Source: Acidobacteriota bacterium
GTDB lineage: Bacteria; Acidobacteriota; Terriglobia; UBA7540
Assembly: GCA_004298155.1 (NCBI GenBank)
Contig: SCRD01000017.1
Span: 62,001 to 126,000 of the forward strand
DNA: 64,000 nt
Direction of reading: 5' to 3'
Shown here: positions 8,507 through 17,224 of the stretch, in pieces
Layout of the letters: every line of letters begins with the position of its first letter
Numbering within the stretch: position 1 is the stretch's first letter
Made by a program: the position numbers and the translations under genes
Notes under the pieces: model-generated
Databases searched by the model: none
Told to the model about the DNA's origin: nothing
Seen by the model: only the letters and a program-made list of their open reading frames with translations

Positions 8507-9412
8507 ATGAAGAAGGTTGGCAGGCTGTTAGCTATGCTAACGTGCGTTCTTGTTTGCGGTCCGCTTTCGGCACAATCCGCTCAACCCAAAGTGATCGATG
8601 GGCACCTCCACTACAACGGTGACCCCGCTTTTCTGCAGAAGGTACTGGACAAACTCGAATCAGTGGATGGGATGGCGTTCCTGCTGGTCCCTCCATCTGA
8701 CATGGATACCGCGGTGCCCTTCATTCATGCGCACCCAGACCGGTTGGTGGGCTTTGCGGAAATCGACATGGATAGCGCGCATGCTCTTGAAGACATCGAT
8801 CTCGCCCATGAAGCCGGGTTTCGCGGCATCGGCGAACTGGAGTACGTCCGTCACAATTATGATGACCCGATTTACTTTCCCATTTACAAGCGCGCTGAAA
8901 AATACCGCATGATTGCATTGTTCCACACGGGTATCGTGAATCGTGAACACCCCAACGTGCCCACGGACGTCAGCGTGGCGCGGATGCAGGCTATCCACCT
9001 GGACCTGATCGCCAGAATGTTTCCGAAACTCACGGTCGTCGGCGCGCACCTTGGCAATCCCGATTATGCCTGGGCTGCCGAAATCGCCCGTTGGAACCCG
9101 AACCTCTTTTTTGATCTTACCGGATCGTCTCTGATCAAGAAGCAGAACGATTACGCATTCTTTAAATCCATTTTCTGGTGGTCAGGCGTTGTGAGTCCTC
9201 ACACGCCCAAATCCGAGCATAGCGCTTTTGAAAAGCTGGTTTTTGGGTCCGATGTGTTTGGGGGCGACCTGGAGGAGTTTGACCGCGAACTGAAGCGCTA
9301 CCACGAGATGCTCGATGCCTGCGGCGTATCGAAGGAGGCCCAGGCCAATATCTTCAGTGGCACGTTGTGGCACATTCTCCAACAACAGAAGGAAGCTATG
9401 GCCGCGAACTGA
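8507..9412 (+). CDS. Secreted amidohydrolase-family (TIM-barrel) protein
   Basis: The start at 8507 follows CAGGAGGG and yields a signal peptide (MKKVGRLLAMLTCVLVCG). The mature part begins with VIDGHLHY, the HxH metal ligand motif of amidohydrolase-2 (PF04909) proteins, followed by GIGELEYV, a His in VVGAHLGN and an Asp in FGSDVFGG. These are the expected metal and catalytic positions. Relatives hydrolyse or decarboxylate small ring compounds and lactones, but the substrate here is unknown. About 230 bp separate it from the oxidoreductase gene, so it may have its own promoter. Confidence 0.8.
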   Translation: MKKVGRLLAMLTCVLVCGPLSAQSAQPKVIDGHLHYNGDPAFLQKVLDKLESVDGMAFLLVPPSDMDTAVPFIHAHPDRLVGFAEIDMDSAHALEDIDLAHEAGFRGIGELEYVRHNYDDPIYFPIYKRAEKYRMIALFHTGIVNREHPNVPTDVSVARMQAIHLDLIARMFPKLTVVGAHLGNPDYAWAAEIARWNPNLFFDLTGSSLIKKQNDYAFFKSIFWWSGVVSPHTPKSEHSAFEKLVFGSDVFGGDLEEFDRELKRYHEMLDACGVSKEAQANIFSGTLWHILQQQKEAMAAN

Positions 9413-9524
9413 CCCGTAGGGGGGCCCGGGCTGCCGGCTTTTAAGATACTGGTTCGTATGCAGCCAGAGCCTGAGCCATGTCGCGGCGCATTAATCTTAT
9501 ACTTTGCAGCAAGGAGCCAATACA

Positions 9525-10307
9525 ATGAGCACGAGCAGCATTATCAGGTCTCTTCAAGTGGATCGTTTGAAAGTTGAGGCGTATGAAAGTATCGAGGCGA
9601 TGGGCAAGGCCGCGGCGGAGTCCGCCGCCGAGAGCATTCGCGCCCTGGCAGCACGGAACGATACGGTCGCTGTGATTTTCGCTACAGGGGCTTCCCAGAT
9701 GGCAACTCTCGATGCCTTGACGTCCATTCCCGGGTTACCCTGGGACAAGGTCGTAGGTTTTCATATGGACGAGTATCTCGGCATTCCGGACGACCATCCG
9801 GCGTCATTCCGCCGCTATTTGCGCGAACGGCTGACCAGCAAGGTGAAAATGCGCCGGTTTTACGGTGTTGACGGTACCAGCGGTGATCCCGAAGAAACAT
9901 GCCGGAACTACGCACAACTGCTGCGGGAACTCAATCCGCAATTGTGCCTGCTGGGGATCGGCGAAAACGGGCACCTGGCCTTTAACGATCCGGCTGAGGC
10001 GGACTTCGAAGATCCGCTCGACATCAAGATCGTTTCGCTCGACACGGAATGCCGCCAGCAGCAGGTGAACGAAGGCTGGTTTCCAAATCTCGCGGCGGTC
10101 CCCACGCGCGCGATCACGCTGACCATTCCGACGTTGCTTCGCGTGCCGCGGCTGATCGCTTCGGTTCCCGGCGAGCGGAAGGCGCACATTGTCCACCGGA
10201 CGCTGACTGAAGAGATTTCAACCCGCTGCCCGGCAACGATTATGAGGAATCATCCCAACACCACGGTCTATCTGGACCCGGCCTCGTCCACCGAACTCCC
10301 GCAATAG
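9525..10307 (+). CDS. nagB: Glucosamine-6-phosphate deaminase-like protein
   Basis: The 260-residue protein has the NagB/6-phosphogluconolactonase fold, with FHMDEYLGI around residues 79-87 and GIGENGHLAFNDP around 144-156. AAGGAG lies 8 nt before the ATG. In classical NagB the active-site loop reads DGHIAFNE; here it reads NGHLAFND, so the catalytic Asp is Asn148 and the later Glu is Asp155, while His150 is kept. I have seen this loop type in NagB-like proteins of Planctomycetota-type sugar loci, so it marks a subfamily and the exact substrate is uncertain. The MFS transporter follows 54 bp downstream. Confidence 0.75.
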   Translation: MSTSSIIRSLQVDRLKVEAYESIEAMGKAAAESAAESIRALAARNDTVAVIFATGASQMATLDALTSIPGLPWDKVVGFHMDEYLGIPDDHPASFRRYLRERLTSKVKMRRFYGVDGTSGDPEETCRNYAQLLRELNPQLCLLGIGENGHLAFNDPAEADFEDPLDIKIVSLDTECRQQQVNEGWFPNLAAVPTRAITLTIPTLLRVPRLIASVPGERKAHIVHRTLTEEISTRCPATIMRNHPNTTVYLDPASSTELPQ

Positions 10308-10361
10308 CGGCAAGGGTGGAGAAAATTTATCTGCTTGCAGTTTGAAGGCATGCGAGACGCC

Positions 10362-11642
10362 ATGAATCCCAAACCGATTAAGCGCCTGCGATGGTTTATC
10401 GTCTGGACGCTATTCTGCTCTACGGTGATCAATTACATCAACCGGCAGACCCTTTCCGTCCTCGCTCCCGTGATCATGCAGCATTTCCACATGACCCACG
10501 AGGATTACTCCTACGTTGTGTCGGCATTCCAGGTTGCATACGCGGGCATGTGGCTGATCGGCGGCATCATCATTGACATCATCGGCACGCGGCGCGGGCT
10601 GACGGTGGCCATGATCTGGTGGTCGCTTTCCAGCATGGTGCATTCACTGGCCAGTTCTGTTTTTTCGCTTGCTATCTTTCGCTTTATGCTGGGAATCGGC
10701 GAGGGCTTCAACTGGCCGGGAGCCAGCAAGACCGTGGCGGAGTGGTTTCCCGCTGAAGAACGAGGGCTTGCCGTGGCCATCTTCGACAGCGGGTCGAGCG
10801 TAGGAGCAGTCATCGCGCCGCCCTTCGTTGCCTTTATCGCCTATGAGTTTGGATGGCGTTACTCGTTTGTGGCCGCAGGCCTTCTGGGCTTCCTATGGCT
10901 CATTCCGTGGCTGTTTTTTTATCATCCCTTCAACTCACATCCCCGTTTGGGCGAGGAGGAGCGGAAAATGATCCAGGAACGCCGGGGCACGCCACGGGCC
11001 TCGACGCTTAAGGGAGCCAAACGCTGGCTGACTCTGCTGAAGGAAAGGAACGTCTGGGGCATTGTTCTGGGGCGCTCTCTCACTGATCCGATCTGGTGGT
11101 TTTACGTGTTCTGGCTTCCCGCGTACCTCAGCGAGGCCCGCGGCTTCAGCCTGAAAGAGATTGGCGCGTTTGCCTGGATCCCTTTTCTTGCCGCCGACAT
11201 TGGAAACTTTACCGGAGGTTTTGCGACGGGCTTCTTTATTAAGCGCGGAATGCCCGTCATCCGCTCGCGCAAGCTGGTTTGCATTTTGAGTTCGCTGCCG
11301 ATCCTTGCCGGCATCCCTGCCGCCATGACTCATAGCGCAATTTCCGCCCTGTTACTCATCAGTCTGGCCACCTGGGGGTATGCAAGCTGGTCCACCATGG
11401 GGCTGACATTTCCCTCCGATCTGTTTCCGCAGGACGTTGTCGCCTCTGTCACCGGCCTCAGCGGGCTGGGCGCGGGACTGGTGAGCACCGCTTTTACGCT
11501 TCTAATCGGATACATCGTTGACAAATTCTCTTATTTCCCCGCTTTCGTAGCTGCCGGTACGGTTCCACTCCTGGCGACGGCCGTTGTCCTGATTCTCATC
11601 CGGGCTCCCGAAAGTGGAAAGAACGAGCTACCTGCAAACTGA
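10362..11642 (+). CDS. MFS transporter, anion:cation symporter (hexuronate-like) type
   Basis: The protein of about 426 residues has roughly twelve hydrophobic segments and N-terminal features of the ACS family (VINYINRQTLSVLAPVIM; IGEGFNWPGASKTVAEWF). Relatives import hexuronates, sialic acid or similar acidic sugars with protons. The start is uncertain: ATG codons at 10350 and 10362 are both in frame, and I prefer 10362 because GAAGG at 10344-10348 lies too close to the first. It is the last gene of the sugar locus and probably imports the substrate of the upstream enzymes. Confidence 0.83.
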   Translation: MNPKPIKRLRWFIVWTLFCSTVINYINRQTLSVLAPVIMQHFHMTHEDYSYVVSAFQVAYAGMWLIGGIIIDIIGTRRGLTVAMIWWSLSSMVHSLASSVFSLAIFRFMLGIGEGFNWPGASKTVAEWFPAEERGLAVAIFDSGSSVGAVIAPPFVAFIAYEFGWRYSFVAAGLLGFLWLIPWLFFYHPFNSHPRLGEEERKMIQERRGTPRASTLKGAKRWLTLLKERNVWGIVLGRSLTDPIWWFYVFWLPAYLSEARGFSLKEIGAFAWIPFLAADIGNFTGGFATGFFIKRGMPVIRSRKLVCILSSLPILAGIPAAMTHSAISALLLISLATWGYASWSTMGLTFPSDLFPQDVVASVTGLSGLGAGLVSTAFTLLIGYIVDKFSYFPAFVAAGTVPLLATAVVLILIRAPESGKNELPAN

Positions 11643-11779
11643 GTTGAGGCCCGGGTTCCTGCACTGCAGGTTGATGAAAACGTCCTTCATTATGCCAAGG
11701 CGAAAGCCCCGTGGTTCTTGCCGAGCCCCCGGGCTAATTCACTTCACGTGTTTTTCCGCGGGCATGACGGTTGGTGAAG

Positions 11780-12949
11780 ATGATTGATCGTGCAGATGCC
11801 ATCGTGGTTGGGGCGGGGCCGGCCGGCTCCACCGCAGCCAAGTTGCTGGCGGACCGCGGCTACTCCACGCTTCTTATCGACCGTTCGAATTTTCCGCGTC
11901 ACAAGACCTGCGCAAGCTGGATCAACCGGCTGGCATTTGAACGATTTGCCTATCTCCGGAATTCACTTTCAGACCTGGTTGAGAATCCTTTCTACGGTGT
12001 GGCGTTTTATGACCGGGTTGTCGAGAGAGAGGCCCGCTACATGGAAAGCCAGCCGTCCGGCTATCTGTCATTACGATCGAAATTTGACGATGGACTGCGC
12101 CGCATCGCGATGGACGCAGGTGCGCGATTCATGGGCGGCTCGGCGCTTGCCGACCTGCTGGAGGAGCGAGAAGGCGTCCGTGTCCGGCTTGAGGATGGCA
12201 GGGAAATGACAGGGCGCGTCCTGATCGGCGCGGATGGAGCCTCCAGCCGGGTGGCTATGAAGGCGGACCTGCGCAAGGGCTGGTCGCCCGGCGATTATGT
12301 GCTGTGCGCAAACACTGATGTTCCTTTTTCGCCTGAGCGCATCAGCACGTTTTATGGCCGCAGGTTTCCATTCCGTGTGTTTCTGGAATACGGGGGTATT
12401 CAAGGCTACGGCTGGGTCTTTCCCAAGCGGCGGCACGTTTGCATCGGCATTGGCGCCCTTCTGAAGAACGGTCGCTCGATTCGGCCGCTTTTTCGCGAGT
12501 TTGTGCGCACGCTTCGAGCGGGAAACCATGTCCCCGGCGACCTACCGAAGGAGAAAATCTATTTTGATCTCGACCCGGTCGGAGGCGTTTATCGCCTTCC
12601 CGCCCTGGTGCGCGGCCGTGTGATGTTGATTGGCGATGCGGCCGGTTTTGTTTCCGGGTCAACGGGAGAAGGAATTTACCCGGCCATGGTGAGCGCGGAG
12701 GTTGCGGTTGATCTCATTCACCAGGCGTTGAAAAACCCTTCGCCCGCAGCCGTGCTTGAAACGTTCAATACGAAATGGCGCACCGAACTGGGCGACTATG
12801 TTAAAAGGTTGCCGGGAGGCGAGCGAGAAGGCCAGACCCGCGGCCGTATTGAAATGATTTTCAAGTTCCCGCTCGTCCCTCGTATTGCAGGCCGGGCATT
12901 TCTGTATGGGGAAAGGCCGTCGATTGCAACCCTCCTGCGCTCGTTTTAA
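11780..12949 (+). CDS. NAD(P)/FAD-dependent oxidoreductase, geranylgeranyl-reductase family
   Basis: The N-terminus holds the dinucleotide-binding motif VVGAGPAGSTAAKLLADRG, followed by the family signature FPRHKTCASW, and later LIGDAAGFVSGSTGEGI, the second FAD-binding motif. Length (389 residues) is normal for the geranylgeranyl/digeranylglycerophospholipid reductase-like flavoproteins, which hydrogenate isoprenoid chains or halogenate and hydroxylate polyketides. The ATG at 11780 has only a weak GGTGAAG upstream; GTG or TTG codons just before it are possible. A second member of this family lies at 15902, so the two may act in one pathway with the ketosynthase. Confidence 0.8.
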   Translation: MIDRADAIVVGAGPAGSTAAKLLADRGYSTLLIDRSNFPRHKTCASWINRLAFERFAYLRNSLSDLVENPFYGVAFYDRVVEREARYMESQPSGYLSLRSKFDDGLRRIAMDAGARFMGGSALADLLEEREGVRVRLEDGREMTGRVLIGADGASSRVAMKADLRKGWSPGDYVLCANTDVPFSPERISTFYGRRFPFRVFLEYGGIQGYGWVFPKRRHVCIGIGALLKNGRSIRPLFREFVRTLRAGNHVPGDLPKEKIYFDLDPVGGVYRLPALVRGRVMLIGDAAGFVSGSTGEGIYPAMVSAEVAVDLIHQALKNPSPAAVLETFNTKWRTELGDYVKRLPGGEREGQTRGRIEMIFKFPLVPRIAGRAFLYGERPSIATLLRSF

Positions 12950-13193
12950 TTCTGCGCCGGCGGATGGGTTTGAGGATCTGTGCTTCCAGAGGCTTCCTGT
13001 TGATTTGGTTTTCTCTTGCCTTTAACATTGAGGCGGCATCTTGGGCTGTAGGGCGTGCGAGGGTGGGGCCGTTTCCTGAGGAGTGATTGGTCGATTGAAA
13101 ACACATAACGCCGGGTTTGATGTCTTTCAGGGCCCCTGCGGCAGGCCGCTGCGAACATACGGAATTTTTATTCAAAACAGGTTTTGCGAGTGT

Positions 13194-13829
13194 GTGGCGA
13201 CGATCGTTGGCCGACAGGCGCCTCTGCTGTTCTTACTGGCTCTGGCCTTGTCTCTGGCCTGCCCGAGAACGTTGCCGGCGCAGGCCTCTGATTCCTACCG
13301 GATAAATACGAAGGAGAGCAAGATTGAAATTCTCCTCTACAGAGGGGGGCTTCTGAGCGCATTTGGAGACAATCACCTGATTAACCTGACGCACTTCTCA
13401 GGTAAAGTGAATCTCTCGCACATGGACGGCTGGAACGCTGTCTTGTCGGGTGACGCCGCTTCCCTGAAAGTGATCGACCCGTGGGGAAGTCCTGCCGAGC
13501 GCAAGGAAGTGGAGGACACCATGCTCGGACCCACGCAGCTTGATGTTAAGAACTTCCCTTCGATCAAGCTTCGGTCGGTCTCATTTGATCCCACCGCTCA
13601 GGACACGGCCTGGCGCCTCTGGGCCGAAGTCGAGCTCCACGGCGTGACACGCAAGATACAATTTTCACTGGATTGTCATCAAATTGGAGAGAAATTGCAA
13701 ATTCAGGGAAAAAGGATGTTCAAATTGACTGATTTCAACATCCAACCTTTTAGCGCCGCATTCGGTGCAGTCAAGATAAAAAATGATTTTGAGGTCACTT
13801 ACAACATCGTCCTCGACCGCGTCCACTGA
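13194..13829 (+). CDS. YceI-like secreted lipid-binding protein
   Basis: I place the start at the GTG at 13194, which gives a signal peptide (APLLFLLALALSLACPRTLPAQA) directly at the N-terminus; an open frame back to 13083 adds residues with no signal features. The mature part has the YceI lipocalin-like pattern: SYRINTKESKIEILLYRGG, GDNHLINLTHFSGKV, TMLGPTQLDVKNFPSIKLRS and VTRKIQF. YceI proteins bind polyisoprenoids in the periplasm. Its position between an isoprenoid-reductase-like gene and a ketosynthase fits a lipid-related role, though this is inference. Confidence 0.75.
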   Translation: MATIVGRQAPLLFLLALALSLACPRTLPAQASDSYRINTKESKIEILLYRGGLLSAFGDNHLINLTHFSGKVNLSHMDGWNAVLSGDAASLKVIDPWGSPAERKEVEDTMLGPTQLDVKNFPSIKLRSVSFDPTAQDTAWRLWAEVELHGVTRKIQFSLDCHQIGEKLQIQGKRMFKLTDFNIQPFSAAFGAVKIKNDFEVTYNIVLDRVH

Positions 13830-13964
13830 GCGCGCAATTTCCTGGAGTGTACTGTCTCTCTGCGTCGGGCGCTTCAGAATCTGTTCTCCCGGACCTCGTT
13901 CACTTATTTTGACCGATCGAATACCCTGTTCCCTAAATCCCCATCGTGCAGACTGGGGGACAAT

Positions 13965-15215
13965 TTGAGCGGCCGCGTTGTGGTTACAGGCATCGGCGCT
14001 GTAAGCCCCAACGGCCTGGGCCGCGAGGTCTTCTGGGAGGCAAGCTGCCAGGGCAGGAGCGGCATTCGTCGCATCCAGCGCTTTGATCCATCATCACTCA
14101 GTGTTCAGATCGCCGGCGAAGTCGTTGGGTTTGAACCGACTCGCTACATCAGCGAGAAAGACGCCTCCAACGTCAGCCGCGTCGTACCGCTGGCGATTGC
14201 GGCCACCCATGAAGCCGTCTCTGACGCCGGACTCGATCCGTCAATGATGACGCTGGACGAACGGCGCCGCGTCGCCGTTCTTCTGGGCTCGGGCGGCGGC
14301 GGCCAGGAATTTGTCGAGCATCAATTTGAACTCTACTATTCCGGGCAGGCGCGCCAGTGCAGTGTCTACACGATTCCTTCGGCGACCCTCGGTACGCTTG
14401 CCAGTGAAATCTCCATGCACTTCGGCTTTCGCGGATTCAGCCACCTCATCTCAACCGGCTGTACTTCATCAACCGATGCAATCGGGTATGCCGCGCAGAA
14501 CATCCGGTGCGGGATGGCGGATGTGGTGGTGTGCGGCGGGGCTGACGCTCCTCTGGCCCCGCTGATCATGAAAGGTTTTTCCCTGATGCGCATCCTCACT
14601 TCCTCATGGAACAATCAGCCGGAACGCGGCTCACGCCCGTTTTCGGCAGACCGTGACGGCTTTGTGATAGGCGAAGGCGCATGGATGTTTGTTCTGGAAA
14701 GTTTTGAGCATGCGCATGACCGGGGAGCGCACATCTACGGTGAGATTTCGGGCTACGGCTCTACCTGCGAAGCATTCCACCGGGTGCGCCTGGAAGAAAA
14801 CGGTGAAGAGCCGGCGCGCGCCATGCGCCTGGCAATGGAGCAGGCAAGGATCGGCCCGGACCAGGTGGACTATGTGAATCTTCACGGCACCTCCACCGTG
14901 CTCAACGACCGCATCGAGACCCGGGCCCTCAAGGTGGCCCTCGGCAAACGGGCCTACCATGTGCCGGCGTCTGCGCTTAAGTCCTTGATCGGCCATCCCC
15001 AGGGGGCTTCCGGCGCTGCCGGGCTTGCAGCAACGTTGCTGGCCATGCGCGACGGACGGGCCGCTCCCACGCTCAACGTCGACGTGCCCGACCCGGACTG
15101 CGACCTGGACTATGTGCCGCATCAGTCGCGGCAAATTGAAATTGAACACGCCATTTGCAACTGCATTGCGTTCGGGTCAAAAAACTCTGCGTTGGTTGTT
15201 TCGCGGACGGCGTAG
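13965..15215 (+). CDS. Beta-ketoacyl-ACP synthase (FabF-like, stand-alone KAS)
   Basis: The 416-residue thiolase-fold protein keeps the full catalytic set: Cys166 in STGCTSST, His307 in NLHGTSTV, Lys339 and His344 in LKSLIGHPQG. The Cys motif differs from housekeeping FabF (TACASG) and resembles KAS enzymes of aryl-polyene or type II polyketide pathways. The start is a TTG preceded by GGGGGAC. The methyltransferase begins 6 bp after the stop, and the flavoprotein overlaps it, so the three are one operon. No acyl carrier protein, ketoreductase or dehydratase gene is nearby, so partners must be supplied from elsewhere. Confidence 0.85.
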   Translation: MSGRVVVTGIGAVSPNGLGREVFWEASCQGRSGIRRIQRFDPSSLSVQIAGEVVGFEPTRYISEKDASNVSRVVPLAIAATHEAVSDAGLDPSMMTLDERRRVAVLLGSGGGGQEFVEHQFELYYSGQARQCSVYTIPSATLGTLASEISMHFGFRGFSHLISTGCTSSTDAIGYAAQNIRCGMADVVVCGGADAPLAPLIMKGFSLMRILTSSWNNQPERGSRPFSADRDGFVIGEGAWMFVLESFEHAHDRGAHIYGEISGYGSTCEAFHRVRLEENGEEPARAMRLAMEQARIGPDQVDYVNLHGTSTVLNDRIETRALKVALGKRAYHVPASALKSLIGHPQGASGAAGLAATLLAMRDGRAAPTLNVDVPDPDCDLDYVPHQSRQIEIEHAICNCIAFGSKNSALVVSRTA

Positions 15216-15221
15216 AAAAAG

Positions 15222-15914
15222 GTGACATCCGTGCTTCGCGTTCCGTCACAAGAATGGCTTGATGAAGACATCGGCACGCCCGAGGACATCCGCAAAAGTT
15301 TTGACGATCTGTGGCGAATCAACCGCTGGCTGGGAGGCGTATCGGGTTGCCTGCAACTGCTAGGGCGCTATTTCGTCCGCACCGGTTCCCGGCACGCGCG
15401 CATACTCGACGTAGGCGCCGGCGATTCGCGCCTGGCGGCCCATCTGCAATCCGAACTGGTGCGGTCCAACCGGAGCGTGACGTTTGTGGCGCTTGACCGC
15501 CGCCTCAGCCACCTGCGAAATGGAAACCCTTCCCCGGGAGCGTTGCCGCGAGTTGCGGCCGATGTCTGCCAGCTTCCCTTTGCCGACCGAAGTTTTGATG
15601 TGGTCATCTGCAATCTGTTCTTGCATCATTTTTCCGGGGATGAAGTTGTAGATCTATTGCGACGGTTTGCCACGATCGCCTCCGAAGCAGTCCTGATCAA
15701 CGACCTCGATCGGAAGCTTCTGCCCTACCTTTTCATCCGCCTCGCCTGGCCGTTTGCGCGCAGCCGGATCACCCGCCACGATGGCGCGGCCAGCGTGCGC
15801 CAGGCGTTTACGAAGGATGAGCTGACGGCTCTTGCCGCGCGCGCAGGCTTCTCCGATTTTGAAGTCCACCGGCTCGCTGCTTACCGTCTTGGGCTTGCGC
15901 TATGGAAAACCTGA
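15222..15914 (+). CDS. Class I SAM-dependent methyltransferase
   Basis: The SAM-binding motif I is ILDVGAGDSRLA at residues 61-72, motif II sits in the VALDRRLSHLR region, and the post-II segment is FDVVICNLFLHHF. Start codons GTG 15222 or GTG 15231 are possible; the second has AAGGTG 8 nt upstream. The last 13 bp overlap the flavoprotein gene, indicating translational coupling. Methylation of a hydroxyl or carboxyl on the product of the neighbouring ketosynthase is plausible but not shown. Confidence 0.8.
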   Translation: MTSVLRVPSQEWLDEDIGTPEDIRKSFDDLWRINRWLGGVSGCLQLLGRYFVRTGSRHARILDVGAGDSRLAAHLQSELVRSNRSVTFVALDRRLSHLRNGNPSPGALPRVAADVCQLPFADRSFDVVICNLFLHHFSGDEVVDLLRRFATIASEAVLINDLDRKLLPYLFIRLAWPFARSRITRHDGAASVRQAFTKDELTALAARAGFSDFEVHRLAAYRLGLALWKT

Positions 15915-17086
15915 CGCCGCATTCGGGCATCCTCGATCTGGCAATTATCGGCGGAGGCCCCGCCGGGACCGTCGCGGCGCTGGAAGCCCGCCACCATGGC
16001 TTGAGCGTCGCCCTCTGGGAGCGGGACCGCTTCCCGCGCGACAAAGTCTGCGGTGAGTTCATTTCTTCTGAAGCCCTTCCTATCCTGCAAAACGAGATTC
16101 CGGGAACTATTGCACACGGGGCTGAAATTTCCGGCGCACAATTTATAATCGGCCACGGAGCGTCGCGGACTTTTGGTTTGCCCCGCCCCGCGCTGGGATT
16201 GTCGAGACGCGCGCTGGATGCCGCACTCTGGAAGGCGGCGGAGGCGGCCGGCGCCGAGGTGCACGAAAACGAAGCGGTTCGCAGCGTGCGGCCGCCAGTG
16301 TCCGGCAGCGGCCGGGCCGGCGCCTGGGAAATTGAAACCGCCAGCAGCAGCACACGAAGGGCAAAATCGCTGATTGTTGCCTGCGGGCGCTGGTGGGCGA
16401 TTGAGGGCTTGTCCTCGCCGGCTGGCCGGCCAGGGCCTCAGCGCCAAGTTGATTGGATGGGGGCCAAGGCGCACTTTGACGGCATTCTCTCCCGTGGCAG
16501 AGTTGAAATGTATTTGTTTCGCGGGGGCTATTGCGGGCTGGCCCCGGTGGAAGATGGGACTTGTAACGTATGTTGTCTGGTGCATCGTCAGCAAGCGCGG
16601 CATTTGAGCCTGAAGGTGATGGAAGATTTTGGCGCATGGCTGGCGCTAGTCTCCCGGTTGCCTGCCCTGGAATCTCGCTTGCGCGGAGCCGTTCAGATTT
16701 CACCTTTGGTAACGACGGCCCCCGTGCAACCGGCCCGGCGCCAGGCCGTGCTGGGCAGAGCGCTGATGGTGGGTGATGCTTCAGGTTTTCTCGATCCATT
16801 CACCGGCGAAGGAATTTCCATGGCCTTGCACAGTGGGAGGCTGGCCGCCCAGGCAGTCGCCAGCGGGCTGATCGAGGGATTCGATGGCCAAAGAGCCGCT
16901 GAAAATTATAGCCAGAGCCTGTCATGGGCAGTGTGGCGCAGTTACAGGATTGCCGCTGTGGCCCGCGGTCTGATTCAGGGTCCTGAGTGGCTGCGCGGGC
17001 TGGCCACTATCCCGCTTCCCTGGGTTGGGAGGCGCCTGGTCCGCGAGACGCGCTGGCGCGGAAATGATGAAGCTGAGCCGGGCTAA
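15902..17086 (+). CDS. NAD(P)/FAD-dependent oxidoreductase, second geranylgeranyl-reductase-like
   Basis: The protein begins with LAIIGGGPAGTVAALEARHHG, FAD-binding, then FPRDKVCGEFISSEAL, in which the Cys-Gly-Glu is characteristic of this flavoprotein family, and later LMVGDASGFLDPFTGEGISMAL. At 394 residues it is a normal length. It overlaps the methyltransferase gene by 13 bp, so the two are coupled. Members next to ketosynthase/methyltransferase genes oxidise or reduce polyketide or lipid products. It shares family with the gene at 11780 but is clearly not a duplicate at sequence level. Confidence 0.82.
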   Translation: MENLTPHSGILDLAIIGGGPAGTVAALEARHHGLSVALWERDRFPRDKVCGEFISSEALPILQNEIPGTIAHGAEISGAQFIIGHGASRTFGLPRPALGLSRRALDAALWKAAEAAGAEVHENEAVRSVRPPVSGSGRAGAWEIETASSSTRRAKSLIVACGRWWAIEGLSSPAGRPGPQRQVDWMGAKAHFDGILSRGRVEMYLFRGGYCGLAPVEDGTCNVCCLVHRQQARHLSLKVMEDFGAWLALVSRLPALESRLRGAVQISPLVTTAPVQPARRQAVLGRALMVGDASGFLDPFTGEGISMALHSGRLAAQAVASGLIEGFDGQRAAENYSQSLSWAVWRSYRIAAVARGLIQGPEWLRGLATIPLPWVGRRLVRETRWRGNDEAEPG

Positions 17087-17224
17087 CCCACAGGCAATAG
17101 AGCCCCGTGCGAAGGGGCCGTCACAAAAGAACCGAACTAACCTAGTGCCAGGCCCGGAGCCATTGTGAAGTGACGAGGTTTTAGTTTATGTAGAAGCCCA
17201 GCCGGCAGGGCCAGACTCCCATCT

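Noticed and set aside
17102-17118. GCCCC...GGGGC hairpin after the flavoprotein gene
   Set aside because: The stem is only 5 bp and no T-run follows, so it is not annotated as a terminator.
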